The notes beneath the pieces were generated by a model, which ran no database searches, was not told where the DNA came from, and saw nothing but the letters and a program-made list of their open reading frames with translations. A program made the position numbers and the translations under genes. A DNA stretch of 64,000 nt. Origin: CAWGXG01 sp963826505. Lineage in GTDB: Bacteria; Chloroflexota; Anaerolineae; Aggregatilineales; Aggregatilineaceae. The stretch spans positions 124,001 to 188,000 of the forward strand of contig CAWGXG010000007.1 of NCBI GenBank assembly GCA_963826505.1, in the 5' to 3' direction. Shown in pieces: positions 8,172 through 17,316 of this stretch (position 1 is the stretch's first letter; every line of letters starts with the position of its first letter).

Positions 8172-10280
8172 ATGATCGCAGAAGTCGGCATTATAACCAC
8201 TGGCTTGGCGTTCTTCGCGGCGGCTTACGCGCTGGTGATGGCGGTCTTGGGCGCGCAGTTGCGCCGGGATCGCTGGGTGGTGAGCGCGCGCAACGCCGCG
8301 CTGATGACCTTCCCGCTGCTGACCGTCTCGAATTTGCTGTTGATCGACGCGATGCTGAATCACGAGTTCAGTATCAGTTACGTGTGGCAGACCTCCAACC
8401 TGGAAACGCCCACGTTCTATCTGGTGACCGGGCTGTGGGGCAGCCAGGCCGGGTCGCTGCTGTTCTGGTCCTGGTTGATGAGCGCTTTCACCTTCGCCGC
8501 CCTGCTGCTCAACTGGAAGAGTGAGCGTCGTTTGATGCCCTACGTTATCGCCGTTACCATGGCGACGTTGGGTTTCTTCTTGATTTTGAATAACTTCATC
8601 GAAAATCCTTTCAAGCGCTACTGGGAGCTGCCCAGCGGCACGATCGAGGCGGCGCTGTTCGCCCCGGTGGCCGGTGCTAAGATTTTCCATCCTGTTGACG
8701 GGCAGGGCCTCAACCCGCTGCTGCGGCACCTGGGTATGGTGATCCACCCGCCGATGCTCTATCTCGGCTTCGTGGGTTTCACGATCCCGTTCGCGTTCGC
8801 GTTCGCGGCCCTGGCGACCGGTCAATTGGGCGCGGGCTGGCTGCGCGCGACGCGGCGTTGGGCGCTGGTGGCGTGGCTGTTCCTCGCCCTAGGATTGCTG
8901 CTGGGCGGGCGCTGGGCGTATGATGTGCTCGGCTGGGGTGGCTACTGGGGCTGGGATCCGGTCGAGAATGCGGCGCTGCTGCCCTGGCTGACAGGGACCG
9001 CGTTCCTACACAGTGCCGTCGTACAAGAAAAACGCAGCATGCTCAAGTTCTGGAACATGCTATTAATCTCGCTCACCTTCCTGCTGGTCATCCTGGGCAC
9101 GTTCGCCACCCGCAGCGGCGTGGTGAGCAGCGTGCACGCCTTCGCCGAGTCGCAGGTCGGCCGCCCGATGTTCGCCTTTTTGGGCACGGCCATGATCCTC
9201 AGCTTCGGGCTGCTGCTCTGGCGGCAGGAACGTGGCGATCTGCGGGGCGCGGACGAGCTGGACTCGTTCTTCAGCCGCGAGAGCTTTTTCCTGCTGAACA
9301 ACTGGCTGTTCCTGGGCCTGACCGTCGTGGTCCTGTGGGGATCATGGGCCGAGGCCATCACAACCATTATGGTCGATTTGGGGCTGCGCAGCACGGTGAT
9401 CAACCTGGGGCCGGATTACTATCCCCCCGTGACGCGCTGGTTCCTGGTCGGCATCTACATCTTGATGGGCGTTGCTCCGCTGGCCGCTTGGCGGCGCTCG
9501 ACGGCTGAACGCCTGGGCCGTGCCATCATGATCCCGGCCATACTCGCGTCCGGCATCATCGCGTTGATTTTCGCCAGCGGTGCCCACGATGGGTGGGCGC
9601 TGGGCGGTTACTGGCTGGTGAGCTTCGTTGGCTTCGCTACCCTGACCGAAATCGGCAAGGGTGTGGCCGCGCGTGCCCGCCGGGGCGAGAACGTACTCAC
9701 CGCTTTTGCGCATCTGGTAGGGCGCGACCGGCATCGCTACGGCGGTTACTTCATCCACCTGGGGATGGTCATCCTGGGCATTGGGGTAATCGGCAGCACG
9801 GCTTTCCAGCAAACGACCATGCAGACCCTCAACGTAGGCGACCGTCTGACCCTGGGCGGCTACACGCTCCAACATAACGGGCTGTACCAGGAACAGGCCG
9901 ACGATGGCCGCACCATGATCGTAGCGCACGCCACCGTCTACAAAGGCGATAAGATCGTGGGCCATATCCGCCCGCGCCGTGATATTTTCTACACGCTTGA
10001 CCCGCAAACGGGCCAGATGACGCCCAGCACCAACTTGAGCATCCCCGGCATGTACAACACGGTCGCGGGCGACTTCTACGCGATCATCACGCACTGGGAA
10101 GGCAACCAGGTGACGTTCCGCGTCTACCTCAACCCGCTGATCGGGTTTGTGTGGACGGGCGGCATCATCCTGATCCTGGGGACGCTGGTCGCGTTGTGGC
10201 CATCGCGCGAACCGCGCCGCGTCGCCCAACGGGTCGATGTGCCCGCCGGAGCGCGTAAAGTGGGTGCAGGGGGAGATTGA
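8172..10280 (+). CDS. ccmF: Cytochrome c maturation protein CcmF (heme lyase)
   Basis: Polytopic membrane protein of system I that attaches heme to the CXXCH motif of apocytochromes outside the membrane. It has the tryptophan-rich heme-handling signature WGGYWGWDPVENA at about residues 257-269 and the conserved surrounding helices; roughly 15 membrane segments are visible. Length 702 is in the usual range (about 640-700). ATG 8172 follows GAAGGAG by nine bases. It is the first gene of a tight plus-strand operon, and its TGA overlaps the ATG of ccmH (TGATG). Confidence 0.95.
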   Translation: MIAEVGIITTGLAFFAAAYALVMAVLGAQLRRDRWVVSARNAALMTFPLLTVSNLLLIDAMLNHEFSISYVWQTSNLETPTFYLVTGLWGSQAGSLLFWSWLMSAFTFAALLLNWKSERRLMPYVIAVTMATLGFFLILNNFIENPFKRYWELPSGTIEAALFAPVAGAKIFHPVDGQGLNPLLRHLGMVIHPPMLYLGFVGFTIPFAFAFAALATGQLGAGWLRATRRWALVAWLFLALGLLLGGRWAYDVLGWGGYWGWDPVENAALLPWLTGTAFLHSAVVQEKRSMLKFWNMLLISLTFLLVILGTFATRSGVVSSVHAFAESQVGRPMFAFLGTAMILSFGLLLWRQERGDLRGADELDSFFSRESFFLLNNWLFLGLTVVVLWGSWAEAITTIMVDLGLRSTVINLGPDYYPPVTRWFLVGIYILMGVAPLAAWRRSTAERLGRAIMIPAILASGIIALIFASGAHDGWALGGYWLVSFVGFATLTEIGKGVAARARRGENVLTAFAHLVGRDRHRYGGYFIHLGMVILGIGVIGSTAFQQTTMQTLNVGDRLTLGGYTLQHNGLYQEQADDGRTMIVAHATVYKGDKIVGHIRPRRDIFYTLDPQTGQMTPSTNLSIPGMYNTVAGDFYAIITHWEGNQVTFRVYLNPLIGFVWTGGIILILGTLVALWPSREPRRVAQRVDVPAGARKVGAGGD

Positions 10281-10858
10281 TGATACACGTGATGACAAGA
10301 AAGACCTTGGGACGATCGCTGCGCGGTCTGGTTGGGATGATGATCCTGGCGACGCTGGTGTTCGCGGCGCTCGCCATGCAAAGCGCGCCCGCGTTGGCAC
10401 AGGGTGGCGAATTTCCGCTGCCCGCCGGGGTCACCTGGGATGATGTGAACCGCGTCGCCCGGCAAATGTACTGCGATGTCTGCGCCGGGATTCCGCTGGA
10501 TACGTGCGAAAGCGTGGCCTGCCGCCAGTGGCGCGAAGAAATCGCGCGTCAACTGAGCGAGGGCCGCACCGATAACGAGATCATAGACTATTTTGTAGAG
10601 CGCTACGGCGGCGATGTGGCCGCTATCCCGCGCGACAAAAGCGATCGGACCCTGGTATTCGCGGTGCCCATCGTGATCATCGGGCTGATCGGTCTGGTGG
10701 GCTTCGTCCAGGTGCGCCATTTGCGCCAGCGCGGCCAACAGGCCGGTCCTGTGATGCGACGCGGCCAGGGCCGTCTGAAAGCCCGCCCGGTACCGGACGA
10801 TCTCGATCCGGCGCTGCTCGAACGCATAGAACGCGAGTTGGAAGGATTGGAGTCATGA
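10280..10858 (+). CDS. ccmH: Cytochrome c maturation protein CcmH (thiol-redox subunit)
   Basis: Membrane-anchored protein that reduces the apocytochrome cysteines before heme attachment. It has an N-terminal signal/membrane segment (about 17-40), then the redox motif as MYCDVCAG (Cys65 and Cys68), where relatives read LRCxxCQ; two further cysteines follow in DTCESVAC. The family helix REEIARQLSEGRTDNEIIDYFVERYG follows, then a second membrane segment near 125-146 and a charged C-terminal tail. The extra cysteine pair and the MYC context are unusual for the family. ATG 10280 overlaps the ccmF stop; the reading frame also opens at TTG 10277. Its own stop overlaps ccmG (ATGA). 192 residues. Confidence 0.9.
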   Translation: MIHVMTRKTLGRSLRGLVGMMILATLVFAALAMQSAPALAQGGEFPLPAGVTWDDVNRVARQMYCDVCAGIPLDTCESVACRQWREEIARQLSEGRTDNEIIDYFVERYGGDVAAIPRDKSDRTLVFAVPIVIIGLIGLVGFVQVRHLRQRGQQAGPVMRRGQGRLKARPVPDDLDPALLERIERELEGLES

Positions 10859-11499
10859 GCGAGTTTTTGGCACCCAACCCCGTTACAACAGACTCAGATC
10901 TGCCCGAGTGGCTAGAGGATATCTCGGGCCAGAAGTCGGACGCCGAACACCATGCGGTCCAACGCCGCTTCTCGACCTTCACCGTCGTGTCCTTCCTGAT
11001 CATCGTCGGGCTGCTGGCGATCCTCGGCTACGCGCTGTATCTGCGCGGCAAATCCCAGCCGACGCACGGCCCGGCCCCGGCGTTTAGCCTCACCATGTTC
11101 GAACACGACGCGATGACCATGAGTGGTGAAAAGATCAGCCTGAAGGATTTGCGCGGACAAGCTATCGTCGTCAACTTCTGGGCGAGCTTTTGCATTCCGT
11201 GCCAGCAGGAAGCACCCATGCTGGAACGTGTCTGGAATGATTATAAGGATCAAGGCGTGGTCTTCCTGGGGATCAATACCGAAGACCCGCTCAGTGATGC
11301 GATTGCTTATCTGAACCAGTACCAGGTGACGTATCCCAACGCGCCGGATCAGGGCGGCCGCATCGAGAAGGAATACCGCATCACCGGCATTCCGGAGACG
11401 TTCGTGATCGACACGAACGGCAATATCGTGCAGCATTTCATGTCGCAGCCCAGCGAGCGCGAGCTGCGCGCTGAAATTGAAACCGCGCTCAATAGTTAA
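10855..11499 (+). CDS. ccmG: Thioredoxin-like protein of the CcmG/ResA/TlpA family
   Basis: Membrane-tethered thiol oxidoreductase thought to keep apocytochrome cysteines or CcmH reduced. After a cytoplasmic N-terminal tail of about 40 residues there is one membrane helix (about 43-64), then a thioredoxin fold with the active site WASFCIPC at about 108-115 and the cis-proline loop GIPETFVID. The tail is longer than in typical ResA or CcmG proteins. Start ATG overlaps the stop of ccmH by four bases, so the two are translationally coupled. Placement in the ccm cluster decides the CcmG name; by sequence alone ResA would be equally good. Confidence 0.88.
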   Translation: MSEFLAPNPVTTDSDLPEWLEDISGQKSDAEHHAVQRRFSTFTVVSFLIIVGLLAILGYALYLRGKSQPTHGPAPAFSLTMFEHDAMTMSGEKISLKDLRGQAIVVNFWASFCIPCQQEAPMLERVWNDYKDQGVVFLGINTEDPLSDAIAYLNQYQVTYPNAPDQGGRIEKEYRITGIPETFVIDTNGNIVQHFMSQPSERELRAEIETALNS

Positions 11500-11586
11500 T
11501 CGGTCCGTCCAGTGGCGGCCCGCTCCAGCAGGCCGCCCCAGGCGTAGGATGTCGTCCATCCGCGTGCAAACGTAAAGAGCAGGTGA

Positions 11587-12003
11587 ATGTCCTTAGAAGC
11601 GACCATTTTCGGTGTGGTGCTGGTGGGAGTCATGCTGGTGTTTGCGGTACTCCCGCTCTTGGGTGGCGATTCCGAGCCGCCTTCACGCTTTACAGCGCGC
11701 GGTATCAGCCCGCGCCAGCGTCAGGCCCTGGAAACGCTCTGGGCCGAGAAACAGCGCGTACTGCGCTCGATCCGCGATCTTGATTTTGACTACGATATGG
11801 ATAAGCTCACCGACGACACCTACGTCACGCAGCGCGTTGGGCAGATCCATCTGGTGATCGCCATCATAAAGCGGATGGACGAGATCGAAGGCGAAGTCGC
11901 AGCGCAGCAAAACCGCATCGAAGCGGCGGTGGCTGCGCTACGCCAAAATCGCCAACCGCAGCCGGAACCCACACCGGCCCGGGGACGTGCCCGGGTGCGC
12001 TAA
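11587..12003 (+). CDS. Short CcmI-like cytochrome c biogenesis protein
   Basis: 138 residues with one N-terminal membrane helix (about 6-26) followed by a helical cytoplasmic or periplasmic region with the pattern LETLWAEKQRVLRSIRDLDFDYDMDKLTDD. That pattern is the one seen at the N-terminus of CcmI, the chaperone that holds apocytochromes for the Ccm machine. The tetratricopeptide part of full CcmI is absent, so this is either a reduced CcmI or a related membrane anchor. The C-terminus is Q/P/R-rich. ATG 11587 has AGCAGG a few bases upstream. It lies between ccmG and the cytochrome lipoprotein on the same strand. Confidence 0.6.
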   Translation: MSLEATIFGVVLVGVMLVFAVLPLLGGDSEPPSRFTARGISPRQRQALETLWAEKQRVLRSIRDLDFDYDMDKLTDDTYVTQRVGQIHLVIAIIKRMDEIEGEVAAQQNRIEAAVAALRQNRQPQPEPTPARGRARVR

Positions 12004-12062
12004 TTGTCGGGGTTGTGCTGGTCACCGCCAGCACACGCCAATTTTCAGGAATCGTAGAATCT

Positions 12063-14039
12063 ATGTCCGAACGACGTAACTCTGTGTTTCGCTGGCTGAT
12101 CGTGATCCTGCCGCTCGCCCTGGTCTTGACGGCGTGCGGCGTCAATATGTCCGGCACGCCAAAGTCCGTCAACGAGATGGAAATTCTCGCGCTGCCGACC
12201 GCCACAGTGACTCCCCTGCCCGCGCCGACCGCCACGCGCGATCCGAACGCCTCCCCCGCGCCGACGATGCCTCCGTCTGCCGTTACGGGCTTTGAGACGA
12301 TCGACATGAGCGCGGCGGATTGGGATGCCGGGTTCCAGGTGTATGTGACGGCCTGCGCGAGCTGTCATGGCGCTGGGGATGGGGTCGGCCCGTCGCTGGT
12401 GACCATGCGCGACAGCGCCGCGACCCGTGTCGCCGGGCTGTCGGCGGCGGAATACCTCTATCAGGCGATCACTGATCCGGGCGCGTACATCGTGCCGGGC
12501 TATGACAACGTGATGCCTGCCGGGTTTGGCCAGTCGCTCAGTGCGACGGATATCGCCAACCTGATCAAATTCATTCAGGAATTCGACGTTTCCAAGATGA
12601 TGGCCGCGGCCAGTGGTCAGAGCACCTCCGGGAGCGATACAACGGGCAGCACCACCAGCGGCGACACGTCCGGTGCGACGGTGCCCGGCGGCGAAGTCGC
12701 CATCAGCACACCCAGCCTGACCGTAGGCGAAGGCACGCCCACCGCAGTCGCGCCGCCGCTGTCACAAGAAGGCACGCTGACGATACGCGGGCGGCTGGTC
12801 CAGGGCACAGCGGGCGGCGATGCCATCCCTGCGGGTCTGGCGATGCAGCTCTTCGTGCTCGATGCGCACGGCAATATGGCCGGAGTGTACGACACTACGT
12901 CTTCCGAAGACAGCTCATACGCTTTCGACAATGTGCCGCGTTCTGCCGGGGACGTCTACCTGATCCAGGTGCGTTACGACGGCATCCCGCAAGGCGCGCA
13001 AACCATGTCCGATACCGGCACAGAAACCGAGCTGACTCAGGATGTGGTCGTCTACCAGCGCACAACGGATCCGTCCTCGGTGGCGGTGACGTGGGCGCAA
13101 ATGTTGGTCAACTTCGCGCCGATCGACCAGTTCGGTGTCGAAATCTGGCTGAGGATGGAACTCGCCAACACGGGCGACCGCATCGTCACGACGGATCAGG
13201 TCGCCGGGCCGAATGACTGGTATGTGTCGGTCATCGTCGATCTGCCGGTGGGATCGTTTGGCATTCAGCCGATGGAAACCGAAGGCAGCGAACGCTTTGA
13301 CGTGCAGGTCGAAGACGGTGTGCCCGTCGTGCGCGATACATGGCCGCTCCGTCCAGGTCAGGTCCACACCATCACGGTCGCTTACTACGTCCCGTACACC
13401 AATGGGGCTGTGTTCGACCAGACCTTTAACTACCCGGTGGTAGACGCCAGCGTCTTGATTCCGAACGATACGGTCACCATGCAGAGCGACCAGCTCGATC
13501 CGGTCGGGGCGTGGCGCTACCGCGTCGATCATGGCGGCGTGCGCGTCGTGGATTTGCAGCCGGACGAAGCGATCAATCCAGAAACAGACTTCACGCTGGT
13601 GAACGCCCACGACCTGCTCAAGCCATTGGCGGCGGGCGATCATCTGGTGTTCGAGCTGATCGGGCGGCCCACGCGCACGATGGACGTGATCGCGACGACG
13701 CCCCAGGCAGCGACCAGCGCCAGTTCGGACAGCAAGTCCAACTCGCTGCCCATCCTGATCGCGACGGCGGGTTTGGCCCTGATCGCGGTAGCCGGAGTCT
13801 TGGCCTGGCGTCAGCGGCGTACGGCCCCCCTGCTTGCGGAATCGTCTGCCGAGATCGTCGAGATGGACGATGATGACTGGGAGCCGCCGTCAGCCAAAGC
13901 AACCAAAGCCGAGTTGTTAAGCGCGGTCGCCAGCCTGGATGACGCGTTTGAGGCCGGAGAGCTGGACGAAGATACCTATGAAGAACGGCGCGCGCTGCTC
14001 ATGGAGCGCCTGATCCCGCTGATGGGTGATGGCGACTAG
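12063..14039 (+). CDS. Cytochrome c lipoprotein with C-terminal membrane anchor
   Basis: Predicted exported heme protein, likely a client of the surrounding ccm genes. The lipobox LVLTACG puts the lipidated cysteine at residue 25. A class I cytochrome c domain follows with heme motif CASCH at 98-102 and probable distal methionine in NVMPAGFG. After a Ser/Thr/Gly-rich linker (about 183-235) comes a beta-rich region beginning GTLTIRGRLVQG, resembling transthyretin-like or carboxypeptidase regulatory folds, then a longer domain that I do not recognise, a membrane helix near 558-578, and a short helical tail (ELLSAVASLDDAFEAGELDE) resembling SHOCT-type ends. 658 residues from ATG 12063; the upstream GTG at 12015 would put 16 residues before the signal and is less likely. 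Electron partners are not evident. Confidence 0.8.
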   Translation: MSERRNSVFRWLIVILPLALVLTACGVNMSGTPKSVNEMEILALPTATVTPLPAPTATRDPNASPAPTMPPSAVTGFETIDMSAADWDAGFQVYVTACASCHGAGDGVGPSLVTMRDSAATRVAGLSAAEYLYQAITDPGAYIVPGYDNVMPAGFGQSLSATDIANLIKFIQEFDVSKMMAAASGQSTSGSDTTGSTTSGDTSGATVPGGEVAISTPSLTVGEGTPTAVAPPLSQEGTLTIRGRLVQGTAGGDAIPAGLAMQLFVLDAHGNMAGVYDTTSSEDSSYAFDNVPRSAGDVYLIQVRYDGIPQGAQTMSDTGTETELTQDVVVYQRTTDPSSVAVTWAQMLVNFAPIDQFGVEIWLRMELANTGDRIVTTDQVAGPNDWYVSVIVDLPVGSFGIQPMETEGSERFDVQVEDGVPVVRDTWPLRPGQVHTITVAYYVPYTNGAVFDQTFNYPVVDASVLIPNDTVTMQSDQLDPVGAWRYRVDHGGVRVVDLQPDEAINPETDFTLVNAHDLLKPLAAGDHLVFELIGRPTRTMDVIATTPQAATSASSDSKSNSLPILIATAGLALIAVAGVLAWRQRRTAPLLAESSAEIVEMDDDDWEPPSAKATKAELLSAVASLDDAFEAGELDEDTYEERRALLMERLIPLMGDGD

Positions 14040-14102
14040 TGCCGCGCGCTGACCTGGAACGGGGCGTTGTGCGCTCCGGCAATGAGAAACCTGACTCTGT
14101 AC

Positions 14103-14819
14103 ATGATCGAAGTGCGCAAGCTGGTCAAGACCTTTGGGCTGAATCCTGTGCTGCGCGGGCTGGAGTTGAATGTCCCGCGCGGCCAGTTTCTCACCCTGCT
14201 GGGGCCGAACGGCTCCGGCAAATCAACCCTGCTGCGCATTTTGGGGGCGCTGGCGCGTCCGACTGGCGGCACGGTACGGATCGGCGGGTGGGATTTACCC
14301 GCCGAAGCCGCGCACGTGCGCGCCCAACTGGGCGTGGTGAGTCATCTGCCGCTGCTCTACGACACGCTGACCGCCGAGGAAAATCTGCTGTTTTTCGCGC
14401 GGCTGTACGATCTGCCCGCCGCCGAACGCCACGACCGCGTACACGCGATGTTGCAGCGCGTCGGGCTGGCGCGCCGCGCGCGTGACGTGGTGCAAACGTA
14501 CAGCCGGGGTATGCAGCAGCGACTCGCCATCGCGCGGGCCATCCTGCACGATCCGGCCGTGCTGCTGCTGGACGAACCGTATACCGGGCTGGATCAAGAC
14601 GCGGGCGCGCTGCTGGACGAACTGCTGCGCGAGGTGGCCGTCACCGGTCGGACCGTCGTCATGACGACGCACGACCTGCCGCGCGGTCACGCGCTGGCCG
14701 ACCGGATCGCCATCCTGAGCCGGGGCACGATTGCCTTCGACGGGTTGACCTCCGAGATCGAGCGCGACGCGCTGCCAAAATTATATTCTGACGTAACAGG
14801 GGCGGTGACGACACGGTGA
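14103..14819 (+). CDS. ccmA: Heme exporter ATP-binding protein CcmA
   Basis: ATPase of the CcmABCD complex, which releases heme-loaded CcmE for cytochrome maturation. Walker A is GPNGSGKST, the signature is YSRGMQQR, and Walker B is VLLLDEPYTGLD, followed by the switch histidine in MTTHDLPRG. ATG 14103 gives MIEVRKLVKTFG, the usual start of the family, and 238 residues; earlier in-frame starts at 14067 and 14082 also exist and no clear ribosome binding site decides between them. Its stop overlaps the GTG of ccmB. Confidence 0.9.
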   Translation: MIEVRKLVKTFGLNPVLRGLELNVPRGQFLTLLGPNGSGKSTLLRILGALARPTGGTVRIGGWDLPAEAAHVRAQLGVVSHLPLLYDTLTAEENLLFFARLYDLPAAERHDRVHAMLQRVGLARRARDVVQTYSRGMQQRLAIARAILHDPAVLLLDEPYTGLDQDAGALLDELLREVAVTGRTVVMTTHDLPRGHALADRIAILSRGTIAFDGLTSEIERDALPKLYSDVTGAVTTR

Positions 14820-15560
14820 GCGCAGACGCAGAACGATCCACGCCTCGCGAGCAGGCCGCGCCGCGCACGAGCACGCATCGCCCGGTGACTCCGTATCTGC
14901 GGGCAGTGGGCGCGATTGTATGGAAAGACCTGCGCGCCGAGATTCGCAGCCGCGAGATGATCAGCTCGATGCTGCTGTTCACCTTCATGACGGTGCTGAT
15001 CTTCAGTCTGGCGCTGGAACTGGACAAAGAAGCCCGCAGCAATACCGTCAGCGGCGTGCTATGGGTGGCGATTGTATTCGCCGGGCTGTTGGGCCTGGGG
15101 CGCAGTCTGGCCGCCGAAAAGGATCGCGGCAGCCTGGACGCGCTGCTGCTGTCGCCCATTGACCGCAGCGCCTTGTTTTTCGGCAAGATGATCGGCAATT
15201 TGCTGTTCGTGCTGGTAATCGCGCTGGCGCTGCTGGTGCTGCTGACCGTGCTGTTCAACATTACATTGGTGAAGCCGCTGATCGTGCTCGTGATCGTCAT
15301 GGGCGCGCTCGGGTTTCACCACGATCGGCACGCTGCTGTCCAGCATGACCGTTCACGCCCGCGCCCGCGAAGCGATGCTCCCCATCATGCTGATGCCGGT
15401 CGTCCTGCCGGTGCTGATCAGCGCCGTGCGGGCCAGCAACGCCATTCTCAACGGGATGCCGCGCGCGGATTGGGTGCCCTGGATTCAACTGCTGGCCGTG
15501 GCCGACGCGATCTTTCTGGCGGCGGCTTACGCGCTGTTTGATTATGTGGTCGAGGAATAA
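14816..15560 (+). CDS. ccmB: Heme exporter membrane protein CcmB (frameshifted)
   Basis: Membrane subunit partner of CcmA. The N-terminal frame carries AIVWKDLRAEIRSREMISSM and several membrane helices up to IVMGALGF; the next frame continues with TIGTLLSSMTVHARAREAMLPIMLMPVVLP, the conserved CcmB motif, to the end near DYVVEE. The break is at the run of three T at 15314-15316: removing one T restores GFTTIGTLL without loss. Joined length is about 247 residues, slightly longer than usual (220) because of a Pro/Arg-rich N-terminal tail. GTG 14816 overlaps the ccmA stop (GTGA). A one-base homopolymer error is the simplest explanation. Confidence 0.9.
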
Positions 15561-15602
15561 GACATTGCCCATTGTACTGAGTTGTCTGGGAGAGATGACG
15601 CT

Positions 15603-16319
15603 ATGACGTACTCTGCTCAACGCAGCCGCATTCTGCGCGGTATCACTGCCGCCGCCGCCATCTTGTTTGTGATCGCGATTTACCTGGACCTCTTCTGGGT
15701 CGGACCCGATCAGCAGCAGGGCGCGGCGCAGCGCGTGTTTTATGTGCACCTGGGGTCCTTCCTGGGATCGTTCATCGCCTTCACGGCGACCGTCGTCGCC
15801 GGGATCGCCTACCTGCGCACGCGTAATCCCAAGTGGGATACCTTCGGCGCGGCGAATGTCGAAGTCGGGTTGGGGCTGTCGGCCATCACGATCGTCACTG
15901 GCATGACCTGGGCGCGCCCGATCTGGAATACGTGGTGGACGTGGGACCCGCGCTTGACCAGCATTACGATTATGTGGCTGGCCTACGCGGCTTATACCAT
16001 GCTGCGTTCTGGCATCGAAGATCCGGAACGGCGGCGGCGCTTCGCGGCGGTCTACGGCATCATCGCGTTTGCGTCTGTGCTGTTTACGATCATCATCATC
16101 CGCGTGCGCCCCGACACGATCCATCCGGTCGTGGCTGGCCCGACCGAGGCCAACCCGGAAGGTGGGTTTGAGGTGTCCGGTCGCATTCTCGATACGCTGA
16201 TGTTCAACCTGTTCACCTTCACGATGATTTCGATCTCGTTGATCTGGTACCGTGTCCGGCTGGAAGAAATGACGCAGCGCGTCATGCGTCGCAAGCTGGA
16301 AGTGCTCTCGGAACTGTAG
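15603..16319 (+). CDS. ccmC: Heme exporter protein CcmC
   Basis: Six-helix membrane protein that loads heme onto CcmE. The tryptophan-rich heme motif reads WNTWWTWDPRLTS at about residues 109-121, flanked by conserved histidines and helices. An unusual extracellular loop (RVRPDTIHPVVAGPT) follows helix 5. Length is 238 residues from ATG 15603; the frame is open from TTG 15582, but GGGAGA at 15589-15594 fits the ATG better. It lies between ccmB and the ccmD-like gene. Confidence 0.93.
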   Translation: MTYSAQRSRILRGITAAAAILFVIAIYLDLFWVGPDQQQGAAQRVFYVHLGSFLGSFIAFTATVVAGIAYLRTRNPKWDTFGAANVEVGLGLSAITIVTGMTWARPIWNTWWTWDPRLTSITIMWLAYAAYTMLRSGIEDPERRRRFAAVYGIIAFASVLFTIIIIRVRPDTIHPVVAGPTEANPEGGFEVSGRILDTLMFNLFTFTMISISLIWYRVRLEEMTQRVMRRKLEVLSEL

Positions 16320-16341
16320 CGCCGCCTGAGGAGATTGAGCG

Positions 16342-16581
16342 ATGGAATTCGGCAAGTACGCAAACTATATGGCCATGGGCTATGGCGCTATGGCGTTGAT
16401 CCTGAGCGCGATGATTGCCTGGATTTATCTTCGTTTCCGGGCGCTGATCCGCGAGAACGAAGCGATCTCTGAGCTGGAAGCCGAGCTTGAGGCGGAACGC
16501 GCGGCGGGTGCCGCGCCGGTCAATGTGGCATCCCGCGAACCGGCTGTGATGCAGAGCGCGCCCGCGTCCGAAAAGGGCTGA
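16342..16581 (+). CDS. ccmD: CcmD-like small membrane protein
   Basis: 79 residues: a short N-terminus (MEFGKYANYMAMGYG), one membrane helix at about 13-32, then a charged helical tail rich in Glu. CcmD proteins are small single-helix proteins that hold the CcmABC complex together, and the N-terminal YANY pattern and the position directly after ccmC fit. Sequence similarity in this family is weak, so position carries much of the weight. GGAG lies eight bases before ATG. It is the last gene of the ccm operon. Confidence 0.75.
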   Translation: MEFGKYANYMAMGYGAMALILSAMIAWIYLRFRALIRENEAISELEAELEAERAAGAAPVNVASREPAVMQSAPASEKG

Positions 16582-16678
16582 GCGGGCCGCGCTGGTCTGC
16601 CCGCCAATTGAAGACTCCGCCTTTATGCCGCGCCGACGAGCATTCGTTCGTCGGCGTTTGCGCGCCTGCTGCCCGCGC

Positions 16679-17271
16679 TCACTCTGCGTCTGAGAGCGGG
16701 AAGTGTTCCGCCACCGCATGACAGAAGGCGATTACATCGGCGTCGGTAAAGACGTGCTTGCAATAGTTGGCGATGACTGAAATGAAGCGGATGTTGCCCG
16801 GTAAATAGCCGACCGATGAGTTAATGCGATCGAGGCTGGCACGGCGCGGAGTTAGCGGAGTGTCTGCCCAATTGCTCGTCGGGGGCAGCTCCAACGCCCA
16901 GCCCGTGAGCGGGCAAATCCCGTTTTGGGATTCCCACTGCTGCTTCAAATCCTCAAGTGTGAGCGGAGTTGTTTCGCCGCGTTCGAGCGTACGCCGTCGG
17001 GCCAACTTCAGATACTCTGGAAAGGTGAATAATCGTCGGGGATGCTGCCCCGGCGCAGATTCTTCAGCCTCACTTCGCGCGGTGGGAAATTCTGTTTATT
17101 GGCGATCCCGGTACAGCGCCGTGAGCAGCACAGTTTGCGGCCCAGCCTTTGGCTTCGATTGACCTCACCGCTCTCTCGCAGGAATGTTTTACCGCAGACT
17201 TCGCACTGAATTTCGATGCTGGACCATCCCCACATCCTTCTGGGTGCATAGGTAAGGATTCTGCTGTTCAT
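16679..17271 (-). CDS. HNH-nuclease-like protein with N-terminal zinc-binding region (frameshifted)
   Basis: The C-terminal part holds CPLTGWALEL, ASLDRINSSVGY and PGNIRFIS, which is the spacing of HNH-type nuclease folds (a Cys pair, then D-R-x-N-x-x-x-G-Y). The N-terminal part has Cys pairs CEVCGKTF and CCSRRC, a likely zinc knuckle like those in phage and mobile-element HNH proteins. The two lie in different frames, and a one-base break near 17015 joins DDYSPF to PEYLKLARRR. Joined length is about 197 residues if ATG 17271 is used; ATG 17235 is an alternative. It sits immediately downstream of ssrA on the same strand, a common site for integrated elements, but no integrase or repeated att site is visible. 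Activity and target are unknown. Confidence 0.6.
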
Positions 17272-17279
17272 TATAAAGC

Positions 17280-17308
17280 AAAACACCGGCTGTAATACCG
17301 GTGTTTTT
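17280..17308 (-). terminator. Terminator of ssrA
   Basis: A 9-base perfect stem (17281-17289 with 17298-17306) with an 8-base loop lies just after the tmRNA 3' end. Runs of A and T flank it, so it can work in either direction. On the minus strand it ends the tmRNA transcript before the HNH gene. Confidence 0.75.
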
Positions 17309-17316
17309 ACTTCTGT

